A stretch of DNA of 64,000 nucleotides from Desulfobulbaceae bacterium UBA2273 (lineage in GTDB: Bacteria; Desulfobacterota; Desulfobulbia; Desulfobulbales; Desulfurivibrionaceae), in the NCBI GenBank assembly GCA_002347095.1, contig DDWZ01000028.1, positions 1 through 64,000 on the forward strand. The letters run 5' to 3'. Below the pieces are notes generated by a model. It made no database searches. It saw nothing but the letters and a program-made list of their open reading frames with translations, and had not been told where the DNA came from. A program made the position numbers and the translations under genes. Each line of letters begins with the position of its first letter. Within the stretch, counting starts at the first letter, position 1. This document shows positions 7,788 to 16,742 of the stretch, piece by piece.

Positions 7788-8327
7788 AAAGGCAAAAAAG
7801 TTGGCGACCGACCAGAGCGGGAAGTGCGGGCCAGAATCAACCACGAGATTGATTGCAAGGAAGTTCGTCTCATTGATGAGGAAGGGCAGCAGGTAGGGGT
7901 TGTGCCTGTTCGCGAAGCGCTGGCAAAGGCCGAAGCGGCAGGGCTTGATCTTGTGGAACTGTCGGCTGCGGCCGATCCTCCGGTTTGCCGGATCATGGAT
8001 TTTGGCAAATTCCGTTACGAGCAGTCCAAGAAGCAACAGGAAGCCAAGAAGAAACAGACGGTTATCGAGGTCAAGGAGATCAAGCTGAGGCCCAAGACCG
8101 AGAAGCATGATCTTGAATTCAAGATCAAGAATATCAAGAAGTTTCTGCAGCAGAAGAACAAGGTGAAGATCACCCTGCGTTTCCGCGGCCGCGAGATCGT
8201 TTATGCCGACACTCTCGGCATGGAGGTCTTGAACAAGGTGGTCGAGGAATTAAAGGAAGACGCGGTTATCCTGCAGTCCCCCAAGATGGAAGGGCGGCAG
8301 ATGGCCATGTTTGTAGGGCCGAAATAA
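7785..8327 (+). CDS. infC: Translation initiation factor IF-3
   Basis: Binds the 30S subunit, prevents premature 50S joining and proofreads the start codon. From the proposed AUC start the product is 180 aa, the same length as E. coli IF-3. The N-terminal domain (NHEIDCKEVRLIDEEGQQVG...PPVCRIMDFGKFRYE), the lysine-rich linker helix (KKQQEAKKKQ) and the C-terminal domain (KEIKLRPKTEKHDLEFK) are intact. The alternative ATG 7779 would add only two residues but has no usable Shine-Dalgarno spacing. Confidence 0.96.
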   Translation: MKGKKVGDRPEREVRARINHEIDCKEVRLIDEEGQQVGVVPVREALAKAEAAGLDLVELSAAADPPVCRIMDFGKFRYEQSKKQQEAKKKQTVIEVKEIKLRPKTEKHDLEFKIKNIKKFLQQKNKVKITLRFRGREIVYADTLGMEVLNKVVEELKEDAVILQSPKMEGRQMAMFVGPK

Positions 8328-8328
8328 C

Positions 8329-8434
8329 GTAACCGTCCAGCAGCACCGCATCTGCGTTGTTATCAGCCTGCTCATGTGCGCTAGCGCACGTCGCAGGCTT
8401 CTGCCTAGCAGCTACGGTACTGCTGAACGGTTAC
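8329..8434. repeat. Palindromic intergenic repeat, copy 2
   Basis: 106-bp near-palindrome between infC and rpmI. Left arm GTAACCGTCCAGCAGCACC and right arm GGTACTGCTGAACGGTTAC are complementary at 17 of 19 positions, with an inner dyad around GTGCGCTAGCGCAC. It is collinear with the copy at 23376-23481 (same length, by eye about four fifths identical). Confidence 0.8.
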
Positions 8435-8500
8435 AATTGGGATGTTTAAGCCTGATTTTGGGTTTTAGCTGAGTCTGGGTAGTTACAAAGGGAGAACACC

Positions 8501-8698
8501 ATGCCGAAGATGAAAACAAACAGAGGGGCTGCCAAGCGGTTCAAATGCACTGGCACCGGTAAGATTGTACGCCGCAAGGCTTTTACCAGCCACATCCTCA
8601 CCAAGAAGAGCACCAAGCGGAAAAGAAATCTGCGCCAAGCCGGGATTGTTGACGACACCAATCTCAAGGGGATCAAGCGTCTGTTGCCCTACATGTGA
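8501..8698 (+). CDS. rpmI: 50S ribosomal protein L35
   Basis: Small basic ribosomal protein, 65 aa, complete. It begins [15 protein letters not shown] and contains the family signature around [20 protein letters not shown] Shine-Dalgarno lies just upstream. It stands between infC and rplT in the conserved order. Confidence 0.98.
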   Translation: MPKMKTNRGAAKRFKCTGTGKIVRRKAFTSHILTKKSTKRKRNLRQAGIVDDTNLKGIKRLLPYM

Positions 8699-8701
8699 AA
8701 A

Positions 8702-8754
8702 CCGGCAGGATTGATAGTCCGCCTCAAGACGATTACCAGTGTAAATACTGCCGG
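8702..8754 (+). promoter_or_regulatory. Long-range stem between rpmI and rplT
   Basis: CCGGCAG (8702-8708) is complementary to CTGCCGG (8748-8754) across a 39-nt loop just upstream of the rplT ribosome binding site. L20 is known to autoregulate its operon by binding mRNA structures, so this is a candidate site, on position alone. Confidence 0.3.
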
Positions 8755-8795
8755 CGCCAAGAAAGCGTCGGAGAATGTCAATAAGGAGAAGTACG

Positions 8796-9149
8796 ATGCC
8801 TCGCGTAACACGTGGATTTAAAGCGCGCCGGAGAAGAAAAAAGGTTTTGAATTTGGCCAGTGGCTTTATCGGCGGGCGGAACCGTCTGTACCGGACGGCA
8901 ACGGAAGCCGTTGACCGGGCGCTGGTCTATGCCTACCGCGATCGCCGTCAGAAAAAGCGCGATTTCCGGAAATTGTGGATTGTGCGTATCGGTGCGGCTT
9001 GCCATGAAAACGGCACGACCTACAGCCGGATGATGGGCAGCTTGAAGAAAGTGAATGTTGAGTTGGACCGCAAGGTTCTCGCCAATCTGGCAGTTCTTGA
9101 TCCGGGGGCTTTTTCCCAGGTTGCCAAGCTGGCTGGCGTTAGCAACTGA
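8796..9149 (+). CDS. rplT: 50S ribosomal protein L20
   Basis: Assembly-initiating 23S rRNA-binding protein, 117 aa as in most bacteria. The start [18 protein letters not shown] has AAGGAG seven bases upstream; the longer frame from 8775 lacks this. The basic N-terminal extension and globular domain ([19 protein letters not shown]) are present. Confidence 0.98.
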   Translation: MPRVTRGFKARRRRKKVLNLASGFIGGRNRLYRTATEAVDRALVYAYRDRRQKKRDFRKLWIVRIGAACHENGTTYSRMMGSLKKVNVELDRKVLANLAVLDPGAFSQVAKLAGVSN

Positions 9150-9169
9150 TTGTTGCCGTGCCCTCCGCC

Positions 9170-10189
9170 ATGCCCAGCATGCACGAAGAACTCCTTCGCC
9201 TGAAAGCCGCTGCCGGTGAAGAGCTCGCCGCAATCTCCACGATCGGCGAGCTCGAACCGTTTAGGGTGAAATACCTGGGCCGGAAGGGGGAGTTTACCCT
9301 TGTTATGCGCCAATTGGGGCAGGCTCCTCCCGAGGAGCGCCCAAGGCTCGGGCAACTGGCAAACGAGATCAAGCAGGAGCTGGAAACCGCATATGCTTCG
9401 CGGGAAGCTCTTCTTGCCGATGCTGGCAGCGCTTCAACCCAGGCCACCCTTGATTTGACCCTGCCCGGCCGGGCTCTGCCCTTTGGCAAGCTGCATCCGG
9501 TGACCCAGGTCATGGACGCGGTGTGCTCTATTTTTGAGGGGTTGGGCTTTGCGGTGGCCGAAGGGCCGGATGTCGAGGTTGATTTTTATAATTTCGAGGC
9601 CTTGAACATCCCCCCGCATCATCCTGCCCGGGCCATGCACGACACCTTCTATATCAGCGACAGCCTGCTGCTCAGAACCCATACCTCGCCCATGCAGGCC
9701 AGAATCATGGAAAAGGAGCAGCCGCCCCTGCGGATGATCGCGCCGGGCAAGGTGTACCGCTGTGATTCGGACATTACCCATACCCCCATGTTTCATCAGG
9801 TGGAAGGGTTTCTTGTTGACCGTCATATCTCCTTCGCCGACCTCAAGGGCGTGCTTTCGGTGTTCATCACCAGGATGTTCGCGGAAAACACCCCCATCCG
9901 TTTTCGTCCCAGCTTTTTCCCTTTTACCGAGCCCAGCGCCGAGGTTGATATCGGTTGCGTGATCTGTGGCGGCAAGGGGTGCCGGGTGTGCAAGCAGACA
10001 GGCTGGCTCGAGATTCTGGGCGCCGGAATGATTGATCCGGAGGTTTTTAAAAAGGTTGGCTACGATCCGGAAGAGTACAGCGGCTTTGCCTTTGGCCTTG
10101 GGATCGAACGGGTTGCCATGTTGAAGTACGGCATCACCGATATCCGGCTGTTCTACGAAAACGATCTGCGTTTTCTTTCCCAGTTTTAG
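9170..10189 (+). CDS. pheS: Phenylalanyl-tRNA synthetase alpha subunit
   Basis: Catalytic subunit of the PheST heterotetramer, 339 aa. An N-terminal coiled-coil (about 1-90) is followed by the class II core: [19 protein letters not shown], then [23 protein letters not shown], motif 2 around [18 protein letters not shown], and motif 3 in [15 protein letters not shown]. Neither the ATG at 9170 nor an upstream GTG (9158) or downstream ATG (9179) has a clear Shine-Dalgarno; 9170 fits family length best. Confidence 0.97.
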   Translation: MPSMHEELLRLKAAAGEELAAISTIGELEPFRVKYLGRKGEFTLVMRQLGQAPPEERPRLGQLANEIKQELETAYASREALLADAGSASTQATLDLTLPGRALPFGKLHPVTQVMDAVCSIFEGLGFAVAEGPDVEVDFYNFEALNIPPHHPARAMHDTFYISDSLLLRTHTSPMQARIMEKEQPPLRMIAPGKVYRCDSDITHTPMFHQVEGFLVDRHISFADLKGVLSVFITRMFAENTPIRFRPSFFPFTEPSAEVDIGCVICGGKGCRVCKQTGWLEILGAGMIDPEVFKKVGYDPEEYSGFAFGLGIERVAMLKYGITDIRLFYENDLRFLSQF

Positions 10190-10317
10190 GAGCCGTTACA
10201 GAGTAATTATTGCCGTTGCCGCTCATGCTGCTACGGCTCTGTGTGCCGTTAACACTGCTGCCGTTTTTTTACAACGGCTTAAGCCTTTTATCGGGCGACG
10301 ACCATAAGACACTATCC

Positions 10318-12741
10318 ATGAAGTTTACGCTCAACTGGTTGCGCGAATACATTGACACCGACCTGGAGCCGGCACGGATTGCCGACCACCTCACCATGCT
10401 TGGCCTTGAGGTGGACGCCTGCGTGCCGTGTTATCCGGAGCTGGCCGGGGTTGTGGTCGCGAGGATCGAGGCGGTTTTCCCCCATCCCAACGCGGACAAG
10501 CTGGTGCTCTGTGACGTGAATGCGGGACAGGGGCTTACCCGGGTGGTGTGTGGCGCTCCCAACGCACGCGCCGGGCTGGTTACACCTCTTGCCTTGCCCG
10601 GTGCGGTTTTGCCCGGGGGCTTCACCATCAAACCGGCCAAGATTCGCGGGGAGGAATCCTGCGGCATGCTCTGTTCGGCAAAGGAGCTTGGGATTGCCGA
10701 GGATCAGGCCGGAATCATGGAGTTGGCCGCGGATCTTCAGCCGGGAGTGGCGTTGAGTCAGGCCTTGGGTCTGGTTGACACCATGATCGAGGTCGATCTC
10801 ACCCCCAACAGGCCCGATTGCGCTAGTGTCCTGGGAATTGCCCGGGAGGTGGGCGGGGTGATCGGTAAGCGGATCAAGCCGCCGGTCGATACACCCCCCG
10901 CACTGTCCGACGAGAATCTGCCCTTCAGCGTGGAGGTGGAAGCCGTTGCCGATTGTCCGCGGTATGCCGCCCGGCTCGTCAGGAAGGTAAAGATCGGGCC
11001 TTCGCCCTGGTGGTTGCGGCAGCGGTTGCTGGCCGTGGGCATGCGTCCGATTAGCAATATCGTCGATATCACCAATTTTGTCATGCTGGAGTATGGACAG
11101 CCCCTGCACGCTTTTGATTTCAACAAGCTTGCCGGGGGCAAGATCGTGGTCCGGCGGGCGAGGGCTGGCGAGAGTTTTGTTACCCTGGATGGAAACGAGC
11201 ACCAGCTTGAACCCGAGATGCTGATGATCTGCGATGCCAAGCGGCCGGTGGCCCTGGCCGGGATCATGGGCGGGGCCAATTCCGAGGTTGATGCAGAGAC
11301 CACGGATATTTTGCTGGAAAGCGCCTGCTTTTCCGCCATTGGCATCCGCCGCACCGCCGGAAAGCTCAAGATGAGCACCGAGGCCTCCTACCGTTTCGAG
11401 CGGGGCGTTGATCCGCAGGGTGTCCCCCGCGCCATGGAGAGGGCTGTGCAGCTTATCGCCGCCCTGAGCGGCGGGGAAATTGTCGAAGGCGGCGTGGATT
11501 GCCGAGACGGGGTCATCGCCCCGGCTCCCATCATCTTGCGCGGGAAGCGGACGCGTGCCCTGCTGGGCATGGATCTCACCCTGGACCGGATCGGTGCTGC
11601 CCTTGCCGGTATTGAAATTGACGTGGAAAAACTCGATGACGACACCCTGCGGGTGACGCCCCCGAGTTTTCGGGTTGATCTTGAGCGGGAGGTTGACCTC
11701 ATTGAAGAGGTTGCCCGGATTGTGGGTTACAACCTGTTGCCCACCACCCTGCCCATGGTGCCCATGAGTTTTTCCGAGCAGGACCCCCTCCGGGAACTGC
11801 GGAAAAAGGTGGTGCAGACCTTGACCGCCCTCGGGTTTTACGAAGCCATCAACTACAGCTTCGTGGCCCCGCAGCATTGTGACCTCCTGGGGTTGGCAGA
11901 GGACGATGCAAGAAGGCAGTCCGTGCATCTCTTGAATCCTCTGGCGGAAGATCAGAGTGTGTTGCGGACCACGCTGTTGCCCGGGCTTCTCGAAAATCTG
12001 CGGCGCAATGTAAACCATCAGAGTCACGATGTTCGGCTCTTTGAAATTGGCAAGGTTTTTCACCCCCTTGAAAGCGGTCAGCCCCAAGAGCCTTTCCGTC
12101 TGGCCGCGGTTGTTTCCGGACGGCGCAATCCTGGCGCGCCTGTGCTCCACACCGGGGAAACCCCTGTGGATATCTTTGATGTCAAAGGGGTTGTGACGCA
12201 GATTCTCGAAAGTTTGCGTGTGGGTGGAACAATCACCTGCGAGGCCGGTGCCACCAGCCAGGAGCTTCCCTTTGCCGAACCGGGCAGTGTTTTGGCTGTC
12301 AGGGGCGGGGAGCAGATCCTCGGCTGGTGCGGAGCTTTCAGCCAGAAAACCCTGAAGGGTTTCGGCGTCAAGCAACAGGCCTTTTTTGTTGATCTTGATC
12401 TTGCCGCGTTTGGCGGTTTTTCACCACAGGCAAAGACCTTTGCGCCGTTGCCCAAATTTCCCTTTGTGAAATGGGATATGGCTCTCATTGTGCCGGAGGG
12501 GGCTGCCGCGGGGGAAATGCTGGCCGCCATTCATGGCTGCGGCGAGAAGCTCATCGAAAAAGCTGAGATCTTTGATGTGTTTCAGGGGAAAAATATTGAG
12601 GCCGGAAAAAAGAGTGTTGCAATTTCCATCACGTATCGCGCATTTGACCGGACCCTGGACGACGAAACAGTTGGCAAGATTCACCAAAAAATTATCGAGA
12701 TGATGATTTCCCGTTTTAACGGGCAGTTACGTGAGGCATAA
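10318..12741 (+). CDS. pheT: Phenylalanyl-tRNA synthetase beta subunit
   Basis: 807 aa, close to the usual 795-810. Starts MKFTLNWLREYIDTDLEP. Order: tRNA-binding OB fold (about 40-150), B3/B4 editing domain (from about residue 210), B5, a degenerate class II core and a C-terminal ferredoxin-fold anticodon-binding domain (KFPFVKWDMALIVPEG). The 128-bp gap after pheS contains hairpin-forming strings (GAGCCGT/ACGGCTC and GCCGTT/AACGGC) that might modulate read-through; no function is shown. Confidence 0.98.
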   Translation: MKFTLNWLREYIDTDLEPARIADHLTMLGLEVDACVPCYPELAGVVVARIEAVFPHPNADKLVLCDVNAGQGLTRVVCGAPNARAGLVTPLALPGAVLPGGFTIKPAKIRGEESCGMLCSAKELGIAEDQAGIMELAADLQPGVALSQALGLVDTMIEVDLTPNRPDCASVLGIAREVGGVIGKRIKPPVDTPPALSDENLPFSVEVEAVADCPRYAARLVRKVKIGPSPWWLRQRLLAVGMRPISNIVDITNFVMLEYGQPLHAFDFNKLAGGKIVVRRARAGESFVTLDGNEHQLEPEMLMICDAKRPVALAGIMGGANSEVDAETTDILLESACFSAIGIRRTAGKLKMSTEASYRFERGVDPQGVPRAMERAVQLIAALSGGEIVEGGVDCRDGVIAPAPIILRGKRTRALLGMDLTLDRIGAALAGIEIDVEKLDDDTLRVTPPSFRVDLEREVDLIEEVARIVGYNLLPTTLPMVPMSFSEQDPLRELRKKVVQTLTALGFYEAINYSFVAPQHCDLLGLAEDDARRQSVHLLNPLAEDQSVLRTTLLPGLLENLRRNVNHQSHDVRLFEIGKVFHPLESGQPQEPFRLAAVVSGRRNPGAPVLHTGETPVDIFDVKGVVTQILESLRVGGTITCEAGATSQELPFAEPGSVLAVRGGEQILGWCGAFSQKTLKGFGVKQQAFFVDLDLAAFGGFSPQAKTFAPLPKFPFVKWDMALIVPEGAAAGEMLAAIHGCGEKLIEKAEIFDVFQGKNIEAGKKSVAISITYRAFDRTLDDETVGKIHQKIIEMMISRFNGQLREA

Positions 12742-12744
12742 TAG

Positions 12745-13038
12745 ATGAAACGATCCAACCTTACCAGAAAAGAACTGGCGCAAACCATCAACGAGAAGAT
12801 GGGGTTTTCACAGCGGAGCGCCGGCGAGATGGTTGATGCTGTTTTTGATGCGCTCAAGAAAACCCTGCTGCAGGGCGAGGCCATCAAGATTGTGCAGTTC
12901 GGCACCTTCACCGTGCGGAAGAAATCCTCGCGGGTGGGGCGTAATCCCCGGACCGGTGAAACCATGGAGATCTCCAAGCGGCACATGGTATCCTTCAGGC
13001 CCAGCAAAGTGGTTCGGGAGAATCTGAACAAGGAATAA
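12745..13038 (+). CDS. ihfA: Integration host factor alpha subunit
   Basis: DNA-bending HU/IHF-family protein, 97 aa. Matches the alpha subunit: TRKELAQTINEKMGFSQR, and the DNA-inserting arm with GRNPRTGETMEISKR containing the Pro that intercalates DNA. It starts four bases after pheT, as pheST-ihfA does in many proteobacteria. An IHF-consensus site in this window (44215-44227) could be one of its targets. Confidence 0.96.
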   Translation: MKRSNLTRKELAQTINEKMGFSQRSAGEMVDAVFDALKKTLLQGEAIKIVQFGTFTVRKKSSRVGRNPRTGETMEISKRHMVSFRPSKVVRENLNKE

Positions 13039-13047
13039 AGGAACAGA

Positions 13048-13467
13048 GTGACCAAACCATCTTGCGGGACTTTTGATGATGGTCAAAGTGGAGCCCAGGT
13101 TCTTCCAGGGATTCCTGACAAGCGTTATTTTAAGATTGGTGAGGTGTGTGCGATAACCGGGGTGAAGCAGCATGTGCTTCGCTACTGGGAGTCGGAATTC
13201 AGGATTCTCCAGCCGCAGCGGGCCCAGTCCAAGCAGCGGCTCTATCGTCGGGTGGATGTTGAAACGGTCCTGGCGATCAAAAGGCTTCTTAAGGATGAGG
13301 GCTTTACCATTACCGGCGCAAAAAAAGCCCTGGCGCGGGATGGAAACGGACAGGAAATCGACAGCGGGGCTCGCGAAGTGGTGCAGGAGTTGCCGGTGAA
13401 ACCGGCGGATATTTTCATGCAGGTCAAGGCGGAGTTGTTGGCCTTGCAGAAAATTCTTGAGGAATAA
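13048..13467 (+). CDS. MerR-family transcriptional regulator
   Basis: 139-aa regulator starting at GTG. An N-terminal winged helix-turn-helix ([25 protein letters not shown]) is followed by [29 protein letters not shown] and a short C-terminal helix probably for dimerisation. No effector domain or metal-binding cysteine set is visible. This type of gene commonly trails pheST-ihfA in deltaproteobacteria; its target is unknown. Confidence 0.9.
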   Translation: MTKPSCGTFDDGQSGAQVLPGIPDKRYFKIGEVCAITGVKQHVLRYWESEFRILQPQRAQSKQRLYRRVDVETVLAIKRLLKDEGFTITGAKKALARDGNGQEIDSGAREVVQELPVKPADIFMQVKAELLALQKILEE

Positions 13468-13488
13468 GGTCGTTGGGGTGAGTCCAGC

Positions 13489-13517
13489 TTGACAGGTGCT
13501 TCCGGTCGTGCTAAATA
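13489..13517 (+). promoter_or_regulatory. Promoter of tRNA-Pro
   Basis: A perfect -35 TTGACA (13489-13494) and a TAAATA (13512-13517) are 17 bp apart, 35 bp before the mature tRNA 5' end. The -10 is poor but spacing and position are right. Confidence 0.6.
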
Positions 13518-13552
13518 GGGGGCCAACCTGTTCGATGGTTTACATATTTTGT

Positions 13553-13629
13553 CGGGATGTAGCGCAGTCTGGTAGCGCACTTGAATGGGGTTCAAGGGGC
13601 CGGAGGTTCGAATCCTCTCATCCCGACCA
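13553..13629 (+). tRNA. tRNA-Pro (GGG)
   Basis: The acceptor CGGGATG pairs with CATCCCG, the C1-G72 pair being typical of tRNA-Pro. The anticodon stem CTTGA/TCAAG encloses ATGGGGT with anticodon GGG at 13587-13589. The CCA is encoded. It has its own promoter and a strong terminator. Confidence 0.96.
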
Positions 13630-13640
13630 GCAATAGTACA

Positions 13641-13673
13641 GAGGTTAGCCGTTTTCGGCTAACCTCTTTTTTT
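13641..13673 (+). terminator. Rho-independent terminator after tRNA-Pro
   Basis: GAGGTTAGCCG / TTTT / CGGCTAACCTC forms an 11-bp perfect stem followed by seven T. It separates the tRNA from the convergent glycan gene. Confidence 0.95.
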
Positions 13674-13699
13674 GTGCCCAAGTCGAAATTGCCCCGCAC

Positions 13700-14737
13700 T
13701 CACACTTCCTGCTGTTCCTTTGCCCCAGCCTTGAACATAAACGCGCACCAGAGCAGCGGCGCATAAGCGATCAGCAGTCCGGCCAGGCCTGGAAGCGCTC
13801 CCTTGGCCACCAGGAGCGCCAGGGGCAACAACCAGAGAAGATTAATCAGCCCCACCGCGATGGAGACATGCCGGTGCGCGGAAAAACGACGGGCGGCGTA
13901 CTGGTAGGCGTGACTGCGATGGGCTTCATAAACGGGCTCTCTCCGGATTGCCCTCCGCACTAAAGTTGTGGTGGCGTCGACAATGAAAACCCCGAGGAGG
14001 ATGAGCCAGCACCAGAACAGTTCCGGCTCACTCTGGCCCGCCTGAATCGAGAGAAGCCCCAAGATCAGGCCCAGGAAACCGCTGCCGGCATCTCCCATGA
14101 AGATCTTGGCCTTTGGGAAATTCCAGTAGAGAAATCCGGCCACCGCGGACAGCAGTAATACCGGCGCGAGCCAGTTCTGCCCGTCAGGGGAGGAGAGCAC
14201 AGAGGCAACGCCTCCGCCCAGACAGACCGTGATCGCCTCAATGCCGGCGATACCATCAATGCCGTCCATGAAATTGTACAGGTTGAGCAGCCAGACAAGA
14301 TAGAGCGCGGCGAGCAGATAGCCGACCCAGCCGAGATACACCAGGTGCCCGAAAACAGGAAGAGGGGGCAGCGTTCCCAACCAGAAAAGTCCCCAGGCCG
14401 CGCCGAGAAAATGGGCGCTTAACCGCCATCTCGCCGCGATATGGCGACGATCATCCCAAAAGCCCACCCCGGCGACCAACCCTCCGGCGCCGGCCAGAGC
14501 CACCAATGCATGGGTCGGCAGAAAACCGGTCAACCACAGGCAGAACAGCCCGGGGAGAAAGGTGAAGACAATGGCCAGCCCCCCTGCCCGCGGCGTCGGA
14601 ATCGTGTGCGAGCTCCTGCTGTTGGGAACATCAAAAAGATTGCACGATGCGGCGTAGCGCCGGAGAACTCCGGTCAACAACAGGGAACCCCCGGCGACAA
14701 GAGGGAAAAATATCCAAGGATTCATTGGGATAGTCAT
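13700..14737 (-). CDS. Undecaprenyl-phosphate sugar-1-phosphate transferase (WecA/MraY-like)
   Basis: Polytopic membrane enzyme of 345 aa that in this family loads a HexNAc-1-phosphate onto undecaprenyl phosphate to start O-antigen or polymer synthesis. Visible motifs: SSHTIPTPRAGGLAIV near the N-terminus, the metal-binding DD in GFWDDRRHI, NLYNFMDGIDGIAG, GDAGSGFLG, and a cytoplasmic His-containing loop (HRSHAYQY). About ten membrane segments. The start is the ATG at 14737 with an alternative at 14725. It starts five bases after the LTA-synthase-like gene ends, so the two form one operon. Confidence 0.9.
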   Translation of the reverse strand: MTIPMNPWIFFPLVAGGSLLLTGVLRRYAASCNLFDVPNSRSSHTIPTPRAGGLAIVFTFLPGLFCLWLTGFLPTHALVALAGAGGLVAGVGFWDDRRHIAARWRLSAHFLGAAWGLFWLGTLPPLPVFGHLVYLGWVGYLLAALYLVWLLNLYNFMDGIDGIAGIEAITVCLGGGVASVLSSPDGQNWLAPVLLLSAVAGFLYWNFPKAKIFMGDAGSGFLGLILGLLSIQAGQSEPELFWCWLILLGVFIVDATTTLVRRAIRREPVYEAHRSHAYQYAARRFSAHRHVSIAVGLINLLWLLPLALLVAKGALPGLAGLLIAYAPLLWCAFMFKAGAKEQQEV

Positions 14738-14741
14738 GGTT

Positions 14742-16493
14742 TTATTGCACGCACTGCGCCTTCGGGTCGAACAGGCGGATGGCTGAACCGGCATCCATGG
14801 CCTGGGACATGATGTCCAGGTAGTCGTCCCGGAAAGCGGTTTGGGTAACAGGGGTGTCGTGGGCCGTGAAATTGCAGGCATGCTCCCGGCAGTATTTCCC
14901 CCTGGTCGCGTAGTTGAGGATTATGCGGGGGATGTCGTAATGGTGGATGGTATTCTGGCGCACCGGCCGGCCGTTTTCGATGATGTAGATCCGGTTGAGA
15001 AAGGTGGCGCCTATTTTTCCGTCAAGATAGTTGAGATCCTGGTAGGTTTGGCCTCCGGAGAGGCTTGGCAGGTGGTCGCTTACCAGGATGATCAGCGACT
15101 TCGGGTCTGCCGCGATCAATCCTTTTACATAGGCGGCGATGGCTTCGGTTCGGTAATAGTACTGGTTGGCCGCTTTTTCCAGGCCTTCGTCCTGGAATTT
15201 TCCAAGCATTGTGATGGTTCTGGGCCGTTTGTTCAGGTTGAGATCGTGGGGGGTGTGGCCGTACATGCCGATAACGTAGTTGAAGATGGGGAGCGTCGGA
15301 TTCTCCTTGATCCGTTTGGCGATGAATTCCAGGTTTTGGGAGAGAAGCACCCCGTCGAACATGTAATTCTCGTCCGTCACGTCGCCGGCGGCAAAATAGG
15401 TGTCGTAGCCCGCGGAGAATTCCTGGGGGTAGTACATTTTTTCAAAGCCGATTCCGGTGTAGGCTTTGGTGGAGTTGAAAAAATCGGGCTTGTAGGAGTT
15501 GGTGGCGTGGGTCTCGTAGCCCCCCAGGGAGAGGATGCGGGGGAGGCAGGGAGCCTTGGCCCCGGTGAACACATCAAACTCGATGCCGGAAAATTCCCGC
15601 AGGGCCGGAGCTCCGCAGAGAACCTCGAACTCGGCCTGCGCCGTGCCTCCGGCAAAGACCGGGGAAATGGAAAGCCCCCCCTTTTTTGCCAGGAGCTTGC
15701 TGAAGTCGGGATGAGCCGGGTTGCGTGAAAAACGGGCATCCTTTAAAAGCCCAGGGTCCAGAAAGCTCTCAAGGACGATCAGGTGAATATTTCTTTTTTT
15801 CGGCTGCTCTGTGAGTCCATTGATCACTTTGTCGAAATTAATCAGGGCAGCGGGGGTTATCTGATGTCCGGCAATCTTTTTGTGGTAGCTTTTGCGCTTG
15901 GCCTCATTATAGAGCATCATGCTCAGGCGACCGTTGTTGCGGGCGCTGAACATGTCGGAATAGATGACGATTTCCTGCTGTGTGTTCTGGAAAGCGGTCA
16001 TGAAAAAATCCGGGGTCATCTCCACCATCAGCAGCAAGGCCATAAGAGGCAGAGAGGCCACGACCGGCGCAAGCCGTCGGGGCGGGACTTCAAGGAAGGC
16101 GAGAAAGGCCAGGAGGGGAAGCCCGATCAGCACCACGATCAACACGAGGCCCAGGGGGGGGAGAATCTGCAGCATCTCCGGCAGCTCGGTGATTTCGGTG
16201 ATCCGCAGCATCCTGCCAAACATGCGGTAATAGACGTCGAACACGCCATAGAGCAGAACGAGCGGCGCCGCAGCCACCAGCGGTTGCAGGCGTGATCTGC
16301 GGAGAAGTTGATTGAACAAGAAATAGAGATAGAGGAGCAGGGGGATTTCCAGGCGCCACGCAGGCAGCAAGGCCGGCAGACCGCCGGTTTGCTGAAGAAT
16401 CTCCGTGCAGCCGAGAAAAAAGAGCAGGAACAGGGTATAGCGGTTTACCACGATTTTCAGCCAGGGGAGATAGGGGGGCACGGTTGGGATCAT
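14742..16493 (-). CDS. LTA-synthase-family membrane phosphotransferase (sulfatase fold)
   Basis: 583 aa. About five N-terminal membrane helices (to roughly residue 165) precede an extracytoplasmic alkaline-phosphatase/sulfatase domain. Family landmarks: HLIVLESFLDPG (metal ligand region), the GGTAQAEFEVLCG loop bearing the threonine nucleophile, GMYGHTPHD and VSDHLPSL. Homologues transfer phosphoglycerol (LtaS, OpgB) or phosphoethanolamine to envelope glycans. Being paired with a WecA-like gene suggests it decorates a polymer started by that enzyme; this is inference. It is transcribed divergently from the neighbouring response regulator. Confidence 0.85.
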   Translation of the reverse strand: MIPTVPPYLPWLKIVVNRYTLFLLFFLGCTEILQQTGGLPALLPAWRLEIPLLLYLYFLFNQLLRRSRLQPLVAAAPLVLLYGVFDVYYRMFGRMLRITEITELPEMLQILPPLGLVLIVVLIGLPLLAFLAFLEVPPRRLAPVVASLPLMALLLMVEMTPDFFMTAFQNTQQEIVIYSDMFSARNNGRLSMMLYNEAKRKSYHKKIAGHQITPAALINFDKVINGLTEQPKKRNIHLIVLESFLDPGLLKDARFSRNPAHPDFSKLLAKKGGLSISPVFAGGTAQAEFEVLCGAPALREFSGIEFDVFTGAKAPCLPRILSLGGYETHATNSYKPDFFNSTKAYTGIGFEKMYYPQEFSAGYDTYFAAGDVTDENYMFDGVLLSQNLEFIAKRIKENPTLPIFNYVIGMYGHTPHDLNLNKRPRTITMLGKFQDEGLEKAANQYYYRTEAIAAYVKGLIAADPKSLIILVSDHLPSLSGGQTYQDLNYLDGKIGATFLNRIYIIENGRPVRQNTIHHYDIPRIILNYATRGKYCREHACNFTAHDTPVTQTAFRDDYLDIMSQAMDAGSAIRLFDPKAQCVQ

Positions 16494-16742
16494 ATGGTCG
16501 TTTGTGTGGGAGAAAAAAATCTCGCTGCCGGTGAGCCCGGCATGTTTCGGACAAAAACTGCGTTAGACCCCTTAAAAGCATGGCTCAGAACTATACCATA
16601 CTGTCAGAGAAGCACGCACATATTCTTTTTTTGGTAAGCCGTCTCAGCGCTTCTCTTTTCCTGCAAAGTTCTGATTGCCGGTTGGGTGCAAGGCTGCTAA
16701 TCTTTGTGGGAACGACCGGGATTTTTTCAGGATAAGGCGGCC

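Noticed and set aside
10190..10317. pheS-pheT gap as a fourth copy of the palindromic repeat
   Set aside because: It has GTTAC and several small hairpins, but the interior does not align with the three copies.
10312..12375. 687-residue open frame on the minus strand inside pheT
   Set aside because: It is antisense to a fully conserved pheT; the translation is rich in Gly, His, Gln and Pro without any domain. The same applies to 5611-7350 (minus, thrS), 27438-28997 (plus, RND permease), 25222-26355 (plus, pstC) and 60414-62288 (minus, kinase).
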